Below the pieces are notes generated by a model, which was given only the letters and a program-made list of their open reading frames with translations, searched no databases and was not told the origin of the DNA. A stretch of 64,000 nucleotides of DNA from Burkholderia pyrrocinia (GTDB lineage: Bacteria; Pseudomonadota; Gammaproteobacteria; Burkholderiales; Burkholderiaceae), in NCBI RefSeq assembly GCF_003330765.1, contig NZ_CP024902.1, forward strand, positions 2,232,001 through 2,296,000, in the 5' to 3' direction. The position numbers and the translations under genes were made by a program. Each line of letters starts with the position of its first letter. Positions within the stretch are counted from its first letter, which is position 1. Positions 18,141-26,850 of the stretch are shown piece by piece.

Positions 18141-18584
18141 GTCGGAATGGCGGGCGTACGTGGCGCCCTCGGACGCATGCGGAAATGCAGGCGAATGAAT
18201 CAGAGTGGGTGCATCGTGATGCGACTGTCACGTCGACAGACCCCGCCGCGCGGCGATCCGTTCCCGCGACGTGACAGCGCATTTTAATGAAATCGACCGG
18301 GTGCCTTCGCGTTTTTTTGTAAAAATTCCCGCATCGTCGTGATTTGCGGAACGTATTGTCGGCATCCTCGGCCTATCATGGACGCGCAACAACGGCACGC
18401 GCAGCCGAATTTCTTTCAATCGCGAAAGGTTCGACATCCTGATGCGCAAGCCGCTTGAACTCCTGCGTTTAAGCCGTATTTAAGTGAACCGGTGGTGTAA
18501 TATCCGCCGGCTCATGCGGGTCGGAACCGGCTCGCAGCGGGCACTGCCGCGGTTACGCGGCGCCTTTCAACCACGGAGGATTCC
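18141..18584. other. 444-base intergenic region between mrcA and pspA
   Basis: No convincing ORF is present. An 11-base perfect inverted repeat, CTGTCACGTCG (18225-18235) and CGACGTGACAG (18267-18277), surrounds a 31-base spacer that itself contains the palindrome CGCCGCGCGGCG. Promoters for the divergent mrcA and pspA genes must lie here. I found no clear sigma54 (GG-N10-GC) promoter for pspA; TAATAT at 18498 is a possible -10. Confidence 0.55.
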
Positions 18585-19265
18585 ATGTCGCTTTTCGACT
18601 CTGTTTCGCGCACGATCAAAGGCCTGCTGAACGATGCGGCCGATTCGGTACAGGATCCGTCGCGCGACGCACGGCAGATCGTGCGGGAGCTCGACGACAG
18701 CATCGGCCGTGCCGAGAATTCGCTGATCGAGATCGAGGCACAGGTCGCGACCCAGCGCAGCAAGCGCGATGCGGCCGACGACAAGGTGAAGAAGTACGAG
18801 GACGGCGCGAAGCGCGCGCTGCAGTCCGGCGACGAAGCACTCGCACGCGAGGCACTGGCCGCGCAGTCGAACGCAGAAGCCGAGCGCGACGCGCTCGCGG
18901 CCGAGCTGACGACGCTCGAGCCGTCGGTCGACAAGCTGAAGGGGCAGATCGCCGACATGCGCCAGCGCCGCAACGACCTGAATGCGCGCTCCAACATCCT
19001 GCAGGCCAAGCAGGAAATCGCGCAGGCGAAGGACGTCGCGGCAAGCGCATTGGGCGGCATCGGCGGCAAGAACCTGTCCGAAGACTTCCAGAAGCTCGAG
19101 GACAAGGTCGCGCTGCAGAACGCGCGCTCGGACGCACGCATCAATTCGGCCGACACGTCGAGCGGCAAGGCGCTCGAGGACAAGCTCGCCGCGCTGAACA
19201 AGGGCCCGTCGGTCGAGGATCGCCTCGCCGCGCTGAAGAAGCAACTCGACACGCCCGCGCAGTAA
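18585..19265 (+). CDS. pspA: PspA/IM30 family phage shock protein
   Basis: A 226-residue PspA, mostly long amphipathic coiled coil. The N-terminus (LFDSVSRTIKGLLNDAADSVQDP) is the membrane-binding amphipathic helix. PspA proteins form oligomers that bind and stabilise the damaged inner membrane, and in enterics inhibit PspF. GGAGG lies before the ATG. No pspBC or pspF is seen here; the downstream partner is a membrane-anchored TPR protein. Regulation may therefore differ from the enteric system. Confidence 0.92.
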   Translation: MSLFDSVSRTIKGLLNDAADSVQDPSRDARQIVRELDDSIGRAENSLIEIEAQVATQRSKRDAADDKVKKYEDGAKRALQSGDEALAREALAAQSNAEAERDALAAELTTLEPSVDKLKGQIADMRQRRNDLNARSNILQAKQEIAQAKDVAASALGGIGGKNLSEDFQKLEDKVALQNARSDARINSADTSSGKALEDKLAALNKGPSVEDRLAALKKQLDTPAQ

Positions 19266-19345
19266 CGGCAACCGCGCCGCGGCCCGGCCCGGGCGCGCGG
19301 CGCGCACCGATCGTCAGGAGACGGGCGCCTGCGCCCGGTTCGACC

Positions 19346-20506
19346 ATGAAGAAATCTCTCGCCGCACTCGGCCTCTCGCTGATGTTGCTGTCGTCCGCCG
19401 CGTTTGCGGTACCGTCGCTGCAGCAGGTCGAGCAATCGATCGCCCAGCGCGACTGGCAACGCGCCGACACGCAGCTGTCGCAAGTCATCGACGCCCATCC
19501 GAACAACGCGCACGCGCGCTACCTGTATGCGCAGGTGCTGGACCGCGAAGGCCGCGCATCCGACGCGCTCGCGCAACTGCAGCGCGCGAAGTCGCTCGAT
19601 CCGCAACTGCGCTTCGCCGACGCGTCGCGCTTCGCGCAGACAGAGTCGCGCATCCGCGCGGATGCCGCGCGCGTGAGCGGCAACGCGCCGTCGGCCACGC
19701 AGGCCGGCACGCTGCAGTCGTCGCTCGCGCCCGCCGTCGCGCCGGCCGAAAAACACGGCCCGTCGACCAGCATGTGGATCGGCCTCGGGCTGATCGTCGC
19801 GGTGATCGCGCTGGTGCTGCGCTGGACGCTGCGGCGTGCGCGTACGGCCGACAACAGCCGCGCCGACGACGAACGCCGCACGCAACTCAAGCGTGCGACC
19901 GACGTGCTGAACGACATCCGTCCGCTGAAACTCGACGCGAAGCTGTCGACGGCGCCCGGCGCCGCGGCGCTCACGGGCGAACTCGAAGCGATCGAAGCCG
20001 ACGCGCGCACGCTCGTCGAAGCGCTGTCGAACGGCAAGAACCCGGTGCCGCCGTATCGCGTCGATGAACTCGAACAGCGCCATGCAAGCGTGAAGGCGCG
20101 CGTCGAAGGCCGCCCCGACCCGGCCGCGCAACCCGCGGCGCCGGCAAACGGCAGCGGCTCCGTCTACGCGCAGGAAGCCGATCGCATGACCGGCGCGCAG
20201 GGCCAGCCGTATCCGCAGCAGCCCTACCCGCAACAGCAGCCGCCCGTCGTGATCCAGCAAGGCGGCGGCGGTTTCGGCGGCGGGATGGGCGGGTTACTGA
20301 CCGGCGTGCTGCTCGGCGAGGCGATGTCGGGCGGCCGCGAGCGCGTCGTCGAACGCGACGTGATCGTCGACGGCGAGCGCCGCCGGCAGGATGCAGACCC
20401 AGGCTTCGACCTCGGCCGCGGCGACAATTCGAACTGGAGCGACGGCGGCAGCGGCAACGTCGATCTCGGCAGCAACGACGACGGCTGGACGGACGACAAC
20501 ACCTGA
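19346..20506 (+). CDS. TPR protein with membrane anchor and Gly-rich tail, PspA neighbour
   Basis: A 386-residue protein of unknown function. It starts with a signal-like sequence (KKSLAALGLSLMLLSSAAFA) followed by TPR-like helices at about residues 25-95. A second hydrophobic helix lies around 148-165 and ends in basic residues. A soluble helical part follows, then a Pro/Gln stretch (YPQQPYPQQQ), a Gly-rich segment (GGGFGGGMGGLL) and an acidic Asp/Ser/Gly tail. The topology suggests an extracytoplasmic TPR and a cytoplasmic remainder. It lies 80 bases after pspA on the same strand, so a joint role in membrane stress is inferred. Confidence 0.75.
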   Translation: MKKSLAALGLSLMLLSSAAFAVPSLQQVEQSIAQRDWQRADTQLSQVIDAHPNNAHARYLYAQVLDREGRASDALAQLQRAKSLDPQLRFADASRFAQTESRIRADAARVSGNAPSATQAGTLQSSLAPAVAPAEKHGPSTSMWIGLGLIVAVIALVLRWTLRRARTADNSRADDERRTQLKRATDVLNDIRPLKLDAKLSTAPGAAALTGELEAIEADARTLVEALSNGKNPVPPYRVDELEQRHASVKARVEGRPDPAAQPAAPANGSGSVYAQEADRMTGAQGQPYPQQPYPQQQPPVVIQQGGGGFGGGMGGLLTGVLLGEAMSGGRERVVERDVIVDGERRRQDADPGFDLGRGDNSNWSDGGSGNVDLGSNDDGWTDDNT

Positions 20507-20512
20507 CCCTCC

Positions 20513-20544
20513 GCAGGGTGCCGACGCGCCTGTCGGCGCCCTGC
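20513..20544 (+). terminator. 13-bp hairpin after the TPR gene
   Basis: GCAGGGTGCCGAC (20513-20525) pairs with GTCGGCGCCCTGC (20532-20544) with one G-U pair. It starts seven bases after the stop codon. No T-run follows, so it may be a weak terminator or a 3'-end stabiliser. Confidence 0.5.
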
Positions 20545-20741
20545 AACGCACGCCCCACGCTCCCCTGCATGACCGGCCGCGCCGACGCGCGGATTTGTCA
20601 ATCATTTCAAGATGGGCTACCGGCAATGGGGAGCGTTCGCTATCATGCGGCCATCGGCGTGCCACCGACCCTCATTCGACGTAACGCAATCCTGCGCGTC
20701 GCGGCACGCCTCCCTTCGCCCCAAACAGGAGAAAGCCGCTC

Positions 20742-21173
20742 ATGAGCATCATCAAGGAATTCAAGGAGTTCGCCGTCAAGGGCAACGTGATGGATCTCGC
20801 CGTCGGCGTGATCATCGGCGGCGCGTTCTCGAAGATCGTCGACTCGATCGTGAAAGACCTCATCATGCCGGTCATCGGCGTGGCGACGGGCGGTCTGGAT
20901 TTCTCGAACAAGTTCGTTCTGCTCGGCACCATCCCCCCGACGTTCAAGGGTAATCCCGATTCGTTCAAGGACCTGCAGGCCGCGGGTGTCGCCGCGTTCG
21001 GCTACGGCTCGTTCATCACGGTCGCGATCAATTTCGTCATCCTCGCGTTCATCATTTTCCTGATGGTGAAATTCATCAACAAGCTGCGCAAGCCGGAAGA
21101 TGCCGCGCCGGCCGCGACGCCGGAAGACACCGTGCTGCTGCGCGAGATCCGCGATTCGCTCAAGCAGCGCTGA
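20742..21173 (+). CDS. mscL: large-conductance mechanosensitive channel MscL
   Basis: A 143-residue MscL that opens in the inner membrane during hypo-osmotic shock. The N-terminal amphipathic helix ([21 protein letters not shown]) leads into TM1 with the glycine/alanine-rich pore constriction. The periplasmic loop spans about residues 50-75, TM2 about 80-105, and the C-terminal bundle helix ends with [19 protein letters not shown] lies about 14 bases before the ATG. The length matches the family. Confidence 0.96.
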   Translation: MSIIKEFKEFAVKGNVMDLAVGVIIGGAFSKIVDSIVKDLIMPVIGVATGGLDFSNKFVLLGTIPPTFKGNPDSFKDLQAAGVAAFGYGSFITVAINFVILAFIIFLMVKFINKLRKPEDAAPAATPEDTVLLREIRDSLKQR

Positions 21174-21195
21174 GCGCCGAACGCCCCGCCTGCCA

Positions 21196-21219
21196 GGCCC
21201 GCCCCGTGCGGGCCTTTTT
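21196..21219 (+). terminator. rho-independent terminator after mscL
   Basis: GGCCCGC (21196-21202) pairs with GCGGGCC (21208-21214) and is followed by five T residues. It is 22 bases past the mscL stop. Confidence 0.88.
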
Positions 21220-21506
21220 ATTGCGCGCGCGGTGCACCGCCGCACACGGCCTATCTCATTTTTTTGTGACGCGCGAATGCACGCGCGGGGAAAGCAGGTC
21301 TATGATGGAGACTAAACGACAGTACGGGCGCCAAGACGCTGGCTGTGTCGATCATGGCGAGCAGGTCGACGGGAGACATTGATCGTCGTACTGCACGAAT
21401 GCAGCATTTTCGTGTGCTATAAAGGATCGACATGCGGCGTACATAGCCGGGAGTGGGTCGCATGAAAGTGCCGCATTTCTTGCAATTGTTTTTGAGGCGA
21501 GTGTTT

Positions 21507-21953
21507 ATGTCCTTCCCGAAAAAACGTCGGCGTGTACAACAGGATGGCCAGGAGTCATTCCTCGCGGTGTTGCGCCACTCGAAACCGTTTGCCCAGCTCG
21601 ACACCAAGATTGCCCGTGCCCGTGCGCAGGACGAACCCGTCCTCTATGCGCATGTGCTGCCCGGCCTCGACGTGCTCCTGTGCAGCGTGCGCGGCGCACA
21701 GCCGCCCTATCCGGCCATCGCCGAACTGCGCAAGCGCTGCATCGAATCGATCGCCAACGCGCTCGAGCAGCCGCTGGACGGCCTCGAAAACGGCGGATAC
21801 TGGTACGAAGCAAACGGCTTCGGCTTCCTGGTATTCGCGAGCCGTGCACGCGCGCGCATCCTGCCCGAGTTTGGTGCAGGCACGAAAGCGAGCCTGCGCG
21901 GCGGGCTCGGTCGCCAGAATGCCGGCGATACGACACCACGCTCCCTCGGCTGA
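21507..21953 (+). CDS. conserved-looking hypothetical protein
   Basis: A 148-residue soluble protein with a very basic start (SFPKKRRRVQQDGQ). I recognise no family. The start is uncertain: 21507 follows GAGGCGAG, but an ATG at 21462 behind GGGAGTGGG would add 15 residues (KVPHFLQLFLRRVF). The core has alternating hydrophobic strands (PVLYAHVLPGLDVLLCSVRG, GYWYEANGFGFLVFASRA) around a helix with LRKRCIESIANAL. GC3 bias is the same as in neighbouring real genes. It ends just before a shared hairpin with the next, convergent gene. Confidence 0.6.
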   Translation: MSFPKKRRRVQQDGQESFLAVLRHSKPFAQLDTKIARARAQDEPVLYAHVLPGLDVLLCSVRGAQPPYPAIAELRKRCIESIANALEQPLDGLENGGYWYEANGFGFLVFASRARARILPEFGAGTKASLRGGLGRQNAGDTTPRSLG

Positions 21954-21967
21954 ACCGGCAGCGATTC

Positions 21968-21993
21968 GATGGGCCGCCTCAGGGCGGCCCATC
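21968..21993. terminator. bidirectional hairpin between convergent genes
   Basis: An 11-base perfect stem (GATGGGCCGCC with GGCGGCCCATC, 21968-21978 and 21983-21993) around TCAG. It lies between the stops at 21953 and 22020. Only a weak T-rich flank follows on the plus strand. Confidence 0.6.
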
Positions 21994-22019
21994 TGTCATT
22001 TAAGCGCCCCGCTTGCTCG

Positions 22020-22913
22020 TCATACCACCTGCTGACGCCCGTTGCCGGGCCGCACGATGTCGATGAACGCGGCGAAATCGGCGCCGGCGAGCCCCTGCGC
22101 GGCGCCGAGCCGCAGCACCTGCTGCACGGTGGCCGACACGGGCATCACCGCGCCCGTATCGCGCGCGGCATCGGCGATCGCATCGACATCCTTCTGGAAC
22201 GTGCTGAGCGCGCCGATCAGCGCGTGACCGCCCGACGTCATGCGCGGCACGAATGTCTGCAGCAGCACCGAATCGGCCCAGCCGCCGGCCAGCGCCTCGG
22301 CCAGGCGCGCGGCGTCGATGCCGCTCGCCTGCGCAAGACCGACGGCCTCGGCGATCGCGGTCACCGTCGCGGTGACGATCGCCTGGTTGCACAGCTTCGC
22401 CGTCTGGCCCGCGCCCGCGTCGCCCATGTGCGTGATGCGCGACGCGTACGTGCCGATCAGCGGCCGCACCGCGTCGAGATCGGCCGCGCGGCCGCCAGCC
22501 ATCACCGCGAGCGTGCCAGCCTGCGCGCCCGGCACGCCGCCCGACACGGGCGCATCGACCCAGCCGACGCCGAGCGCGGCCGCGCGCGCCGCGTAGTCGC
22601 GCGTCGCGGCAGGCGGAATGCTCGAATGATCGACGATGCGTTGCAGGCGGCGCGCAGCGGCGTCGCCGGAGCACAGCCCATGCTCGCCGAACACGACGTC
22701 GCCGACCGCGCGGCCGTCGAGCACGCACACGAATACCGTGTCGACGCGTTCCGCCAGCTCGCGCGGCGTGCCGACCACCTGCGCGCCGTCCTTCACGAGC
22801 GCTTCGGCCTTGTCACGCGAGCGATTCCACACGCTGACCCGATGCCCGGCCGCCAGCAAATGCCGAATCATCGGCGCACCCATCAATCCCGGTCCGCAAA
22901 ATCCGACTTCCAC
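22020..22913 (-). CDS. NAD(P)-dependent beta-hydroxyacid dehydrogenase (3-hydroxyisobutyrate dehydrogenase family)
   Basis: A 297-residue protein with a GTG start at 22913 behind AGGA, which begins the Rossmann fold directly (VEVGFCGPGLMGAPMIRHL). Family motifs include the substrate loop VDAPVSGGVPGAQAGTLAVM near residue 120 and the catalytic Lys in GQTAKLCNQAI near 172. These enzymes oxidise 3-hydroxy acids such as 3-hydroxyisobutyrate or tartronate semialdehyde. The exact substrate is not evident and no pathway partner is adjacent. It diverges from a dodecin gene. Confidence 0.85.
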   Translation of the reverse strand: MEVGFCGPGLMGAPMIRHLLAAGHRVSVWNRSRDKAEALVKDGAQVVGTPRELAERVDTVFVCVLDGRAVGDVVFGEHGLCSGDAAARRLQRIVDHSSIPPAATRDYAARAAALGVGWVDAPVSGGVPGAQAGTLAVMAGGRAADLDAVRPLIGTYASRITHMGDAGAGQTAKLCNQAIVTATVTAIAEAVGLAQASGIDAARLAEALAGGWADSVLLQTFVPRMTSGGHALIGALSTFQKDVDAIADAARDTGAVMPVSATVQQVLRLGAAQGLAGADFAAFIDIVRPGNGRQQVV

Positions 22914-23048
22914 GATGTTCCTCGTCTCCGATATGGGTTGCACTTGCCGCCCATCATACCTATCACTCAAGAAGCCGGGCACGCGCGGCGCCGCTTCGGG
23001 ACCGTCGCTTGCACCGGCAAACCATACGGACATCCCAGGGAGCGCATC

Positions 23049-23258
23049 ATGAGCGACCACGTGTACAAGATGATCGAGCTGACCGGTTCGTCGCAGCAAT
23101 CGAGCGACGACGCCATCCGCAACGCGATCTCGAAAGCCGGCAAGTCCCTGCACAACCTGCACTGGTTCCAGGTGACCGAAACGCGCGGCCACATCGAAGG
23201 CGACCAGGTCGTTCACTGGCAGGTCACCCTGAAGGTCGGCATGCGCATCGACGACTGA
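23049..23258 (+). CDS. dodecin family flavin-binding protein
   Basis: A 69-residue dodecin, usual length, beginning with MSDHVYKMIELTGSS. The SDDAIRNAISKAGKSLHNLHWFQV segment, in two parts, is the helix and flavin-stacking Trp region, followed by the typical strand VVHWQVTLKVGMRIDD. Dodecins form dodecamers that store or buffer FMN/riboflavin or CoA derivatives in the cytoplasm. The GGGAG before the ATG supports the start. Confidence 0.9.
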   Translation: MSDHVYKMIELTGSSQQSSDDAIRNAISKAGKSLHNLHWFQVTETRGHIEGDQVVHWQVTLKVGMRIDD

Positions 23259-23481
23259 CGCGCACGCTGCACCACGCTCGGCGCCCCGGATACGCACAAC
23301 GCGCATCCGTGCGGCGCCGCGCGCCCCGCATTCCGCATTTCGCCCCGTTCAGGCCCGTTGTCGCGGCCCGGCCGGCGGGTGCCTGCGGGTATCCATCTCT
23401 TGACGCTGGCCCGGCTTCATATTAAAAACGATATACCCCACCTACCCCTCGATCAGCCCGGACATATAAAACGGAGATATC

Positions 23482-24411
23482 ATGAGTCAGCAACGCGAGG
23501 CGATCGACACGTACCTCTTGCGCGTCTTGCACACCTTGTTGATGGAGCGCAGCGTCACGCGCGCGGCCGTCAAACTGAACCAGTCGCAACCGGCGATCAG
23601 CGCCGCGCTGCGGCGCCTGCGCGACATCACCGGCGATCCGCTGCTCGTGCGCGGCAAGTCCGGCATGGTGCCGACCGAATACGGGCTGCGCCTGCTCGAG
23701 CCCGTGCAGAACGCACTGCGTGAAATCGAGCGCATCAAGTTCCAGCAGCACAACTTCGACCCGGCCACGTCGATCCGCTGCTACCGGATCGGCTGCCCCG
23801 ACTACCTGAATGTGCTGTTCGTGCCGACCGTCGTCGAGCGCTTCCGCCAGGCCGCGCCGAACGCGACGCTCGAGTTCCACTCGCTCGGCCCTGCGTTCGA
23901 CTACGAGCTCGCGCTGGAGGACGGCAAGCTCGACATCGTCGTCGGCAACTGGCCCGAACCGCCCGAGCAGTTGCACCTGTCGAACCTGTTCGTCGACGAG
24001 ATCGTCTGCCTGATGAGCAACGCGCACCCGTTCGCGAAGCGCGGCGGGCTCACGCTCGACCAGTACCTGAACGCGCCGCATCTCGCGCCGACGCCGTACT
24101 CGGTCGGCCAGCGCGGCGCGATCGACGTGCATCTCGCGCGCGAACGGCTCAAGCGCCACGTGGTCGTCACGCTGCCGTACTTCAACCTTGCACCTTACGT
24201 GCTCGTGAAGTCCGACCTGATCTTCACGACGACGCGCCTGTTCGCCGATCACTACGCGAAGTTCCTGCCGCTGTCGGTCGTGCCGGCACCGCTCGACTTC
24301 CCGCCGATGCAGTACTACCAGCTGTGGCACGAACGCTGCCACTACTCCGACGAAGTGCGCTGGCTGCGCAGCCTCGTCGCCGAAGCCACCCGCACGCTGA
24401 TCGAGGCGTAA
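23482..24411 (+). CDS. LysR-type transcriptional regulator
   Basis: A 309-residue LysR regulator. The N-terminal helix-turn-helix covers residues 10-70 (ERSVTRAAVKLNQSQPAIS) and ends with GDPLLVRG. The effector domain resembles the NodD/NahR/LinR branch, with CPDYLNVLFVPTVVERF and GNWPEPPEQLHLSNLF. GGAG precedes the ATG. Its target is not stated by position: the gene converges on the 8-oxoguanine deaminase gene of the purine island and follows dodecin by 223 bases. Control of the purine genes is possible but unproven. Confidence 0.88.
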   Translation: MSQQREAIDTYLLRVLHTLLMERSVTRAAVKLNQSQPAISAALRRLRDITGDPLLVRGKSGMVPTEYGLRLLEPVQNALREIERIKFQQHNFDPATSIRCYRIGCPDYLNVLFVPTVVERFRQAAPNATLEFHSLGPAFDYELALEDGKLDIVVGNWPEPPEQLHLSNLFVDEIVCLMSNAHPFAKRGGLTLDQYLNAPHLAPTPYSVGQRGAIDVHLARERLKRHVVVTLPYFNLAPYVLVKSDLIFTTTRLFADHYAKFLPLSVVPAPLDFPPMQYYQLWHERCHYSDEVRWLRSLVAEATRTLIEA

Positions 24412-24502
24412 CCGCACACGCCGCCCGCGCCGCCCGCACCGTCACGGCGTGGCGATGGCGGCACGCCCGGCAAGGCGGCCGCCGCACGGTGTCAGCCTGC
24501 CG

Positions 24503-25921
24503 TCAGCGCGATGCGTCGACGAGTGCCTGCGCGAGCGCGTTATGGCGCGCGATGACGGGCGGCAGATCGAGCGTCGCCAGTCGCCCTTCCCGCACCACCA
24601 CCTTCCCGTTCACCACCGTGTACGCCGTCTGAGACGGCGCGCAGAACACGAGCGCCGCAACCGGATCGTGCAGCGCGCCCGCGAACAGCGGCTGGCGCAG
24701 GTCGAACGCGGCGAAGTCCGCGGCCATGCCGGGCTTCAGCGCGCCGATATCGTCGCGGTTCAGCACCTTCGCGCCGCCGAGCGTCGCGATCTCGAGCGCT
24801 TCGCGCGCAGTCATCGCATCGGGCCCGAAGCCGACCCGCTGCAGCAGCAGCGCCTGCCGTACTTCCGCGACCATCTGCGCGCCGTCGTTCGACGCGGAGC
24901 CATCGACGCCAAGGCCGACCGGCACGCCCGCGAGACGCATCTTCTTCACCGGCGCGATGCCCGACGCGAGCCGCATGTTCGAGCACGGACAGTGCGCGAC
25001 GCCCGTGCCGGTGCGCGCAAACAGGCCGATGCCCGCATCGTCGAGCTGCACGCAGTGCGCATGCCACACGTCGTGGCCGACCCAGCCGAGATCTTCCGCA
25101 TATTCGGCGGGCGTCATCCCGAACTTCTCGCGGCTGTACGCGATGTCGTTGACGTTCTCCGCGAGGTGCGTGTGCAGCGACACGCCGTACTCGCGCGCGA
25201 GCACGGCCGCGTCGCGCATCAGCTCTCGACTCACCGAGAACGGCGAGCACGGCGCCACCACCACGCGCAGCATCGCGTAGCGACCTTCGTCGTGATAGGT
25301 CTCGATCAGGCGCTGCGCGTCGCGCAGGATGTTGGGCTCGCGCTCGACGACCGAATCGGGCGGCAGCCCGCCGTCGCGCTGGCCGACGCTCATCGCGCCG
25401 CGGCTCGCGTGAAAACGCATGCCGATCCGCTGCGCGGCGCCGATGCTGTCGTCGAGCCGGCTGCCGTTCGGGTAGATGTACAGGTGGTCGCTCGACGTCG
25501 TGCAGCCCGACTGCAGTAGCTCGGCCATCGCGGTGAGTGTCGACACCTCGATCATCTCGGGCGTCAGGTGCGCCCAGATCCGGTACAGGTTCGTGAGCCA
25601 GCCGAACAGCTCGGCATTTTGCGCCGCCGGCACCGCACGCGTGAGGCTCTGGTACATGTGGTGATGCGTGTTCACGAGCCCCGGGATCACGAGGTGGCCG
25701 CGCAGGTCGAGCACTTCATCGGCCGTGTCGGGCAGTTCGGCGGTCGGACCGACCGCGACGATCCGGTTGTCTTCGATGTAGAGCCCCGCGTCGCGCAGTT
25801 CGCGGCGCGTGTCGTCCATGGTCACGAGCACGTCGGCGTGCTTGACCAGCAGGGTTTTCGGGCGGGAGGAGGAATCGTGCGGCGCGCGTGCGCTCGCGCC
25901 GGCGTTGCGTTCGGTAGTCAT
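24503..25921 (-). CDS. 8-oxoguanine deaminase-like amidohydrolase
   Basis: A 472-residue cytosine-deaminase-class amidohydrolase. The HxH metal motif is in PGLVNTHHHMYQSLTR, with later His ligands in LHTHLAEN and DVWHAHCVQLDD and the metal Asp in GLGVDGSASNDG. SMRLASG-type and NDGAQMVAE segments match the 8-oxoguanine deaminase (EC 3.5.4.32) / hydroxydechloroatrazine-hydrolase branch. It would convert 8-oxoguanine to urate, which fits the next genes for urate breakdown. A GGAG lies about eight bases before the ATG. Guanine deaminase activity is the main alternative. Confidence 0.82.
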   Translation of the reverse strand: MTTERNAGASARAPHDSSSRPKTLLVKHADVLVTMDDTRRELRDAGLYIEDNRIVAVGPTAELPDTADEVLDLRGHLVIPGLVNTHHHMYQSLTRAVPAAQNAELFGWLTNLYRIWAHLTPEMIEVSTLTAMAELLQSGCTTSSDHLYIYPNGSRLDDSIGAAQRIGMRFHASRGAMSVGQRDGGLPPDSVVEREPNILRDAQRLIETYHDEGRYAMLRVVVAPCSPFSVSRELMRDAAVLAREYGVSLHTHLAENVNDIAYSREKFGMTPAEYAEDLGWVGHDVWHAHCVQLDDAGIGLFARTGTGVAHCPCSNMRLASGIAPVKKMRLAGVPVGLGVDGSASNDGAQMVAEVRQALLLQRVGFGPDAMTAREALEIATLGGAKVLNRDDIGALKPGMAADFAAFDLRQPLFAGALHDPVAALVFCAPSQTAYTVVNGKVVVREGRLATLDLPPVIARHNALAQALVDASR

Positions 25922-26443
25922 GCGTTCTCCGCGTCGGTCTGCCCCCGGCCTGGGTGCCGGGGTTTGTCACAAAACCGTTCGAACGCTGATGCGCGGCACG
26001 CCCCGGTGCCTGCGTCCGTTCGAACGCGCTGGCCCGGTTACCCGGCGTGCTCGCCGTCTTCGGGGTACGCGCGGGCCACAGGCCGACGCGCACGGCGGGA
26101 GGATCGCCCAAGCGCGCGCGGCGCACAATGCGCGATCCGAAATACCGCGCTTCACGGTTCCGGTATGGTACGCCGCGCGAAGCCCCGCCGGGCACCCGCT
26201 CCGGCCGCCCGAAACGCAGGCTGGAAGCCGTATCCGGCGTGCCGTCGACAGCCGCTCATGCGCGGCGCATTATCTTTGATATCGCACCCGTATTTGCGCG
26301 GGGAACCTTTTTACAATGCCTGCACGGCGCTCGCTTCATTTCGCCGACGGGTATGTAGCCACGTGACGTGGAGCCTCGATCCGCCGCACAGTCAATGGAT
26401 CGAGTCGCCGCCGAACCTCGCATTCACACAAGGACAATTGCGA
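25922..26443. promoter_or_regulatory. 522-base divergent control region between the deaminase and uraH
   Basis: No convincing gene lies here. Three palindromes cluster next to the deaminase start: TTTGTCACAAA at 25963-25973 and two copies of CGTTCGAACG at 25976-25985 and 26017-26026, whose centres are 41 bases apart, about four helical turns. Near uraH, TACAAT at 26312-26317 is a possible -10. The cluster is well placed to control both arms of the purine island. Confidence 0.5.
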
Positions 26444-26797
26444 ATGGGAAAGCTCACTACCCACGTACTCGATACGGCGCACGGTCGTCCCGGCGCTGCA
26501 CTCAAGGTGGACCTCTACGCGCTGGACGGCGAATCGCGCCGCGCGATCAAGACCGTGCTGACCAATAGCGACGGCCGCTGCGACGAACCCCTGCTCGAAG
26601 GCGCTGCGCTCGCCGCCGGCGAATACGAACTCGTGTTCCATGCCGGCGACTACTTCGCGTCGATCGGCGTGAAGGTGCCCGAACCCCGTTTCGTCGACCG
26701 CGTCGTGCTGCGCTTCGGCATCGCCGACGCCGGCTCGCACTACCACGTGCCGCTGCTCGTATCGCCGTGGTCGTACAGTACCTATCGCGGCAGCTGA
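26444..26797 (+). CDS. uraH: 5-hydroxyisourate hydrolase
   Basis: A 117-residue transthyretin-like protein that opens 5-hydroxyisourate to OHCU. It begins with GKLTTHVLDTAHGRPG holding the active-site His, has the internal Arg region (TNSDGRCDEPL), the HYHVPLLVSPWSYSTYRGS segment, and the diagnostic C-terminal YRGS. AAGGA precedes the ATG. It forms a unit with puuD 53 bases downstream, joining the first two steps of urate breakdown. Confidence 0.95.
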   Translation: MGKLTTHVLDTAHGRPGAALKVDLYALDGESRRAIKTVLTNSDGRCDEPLLEGAALAAGEYELVFHAGDYFASIGVKVPEPRFVDRVVLRFGIADAGSHYHVPLLVSPWSYSTYRGS

Positions 26798-26850
26798 CAT
26801 ACGTATCAGCGCCCACATCAAGACAAACGATCTGAGTCTGGAGGAGTTTC

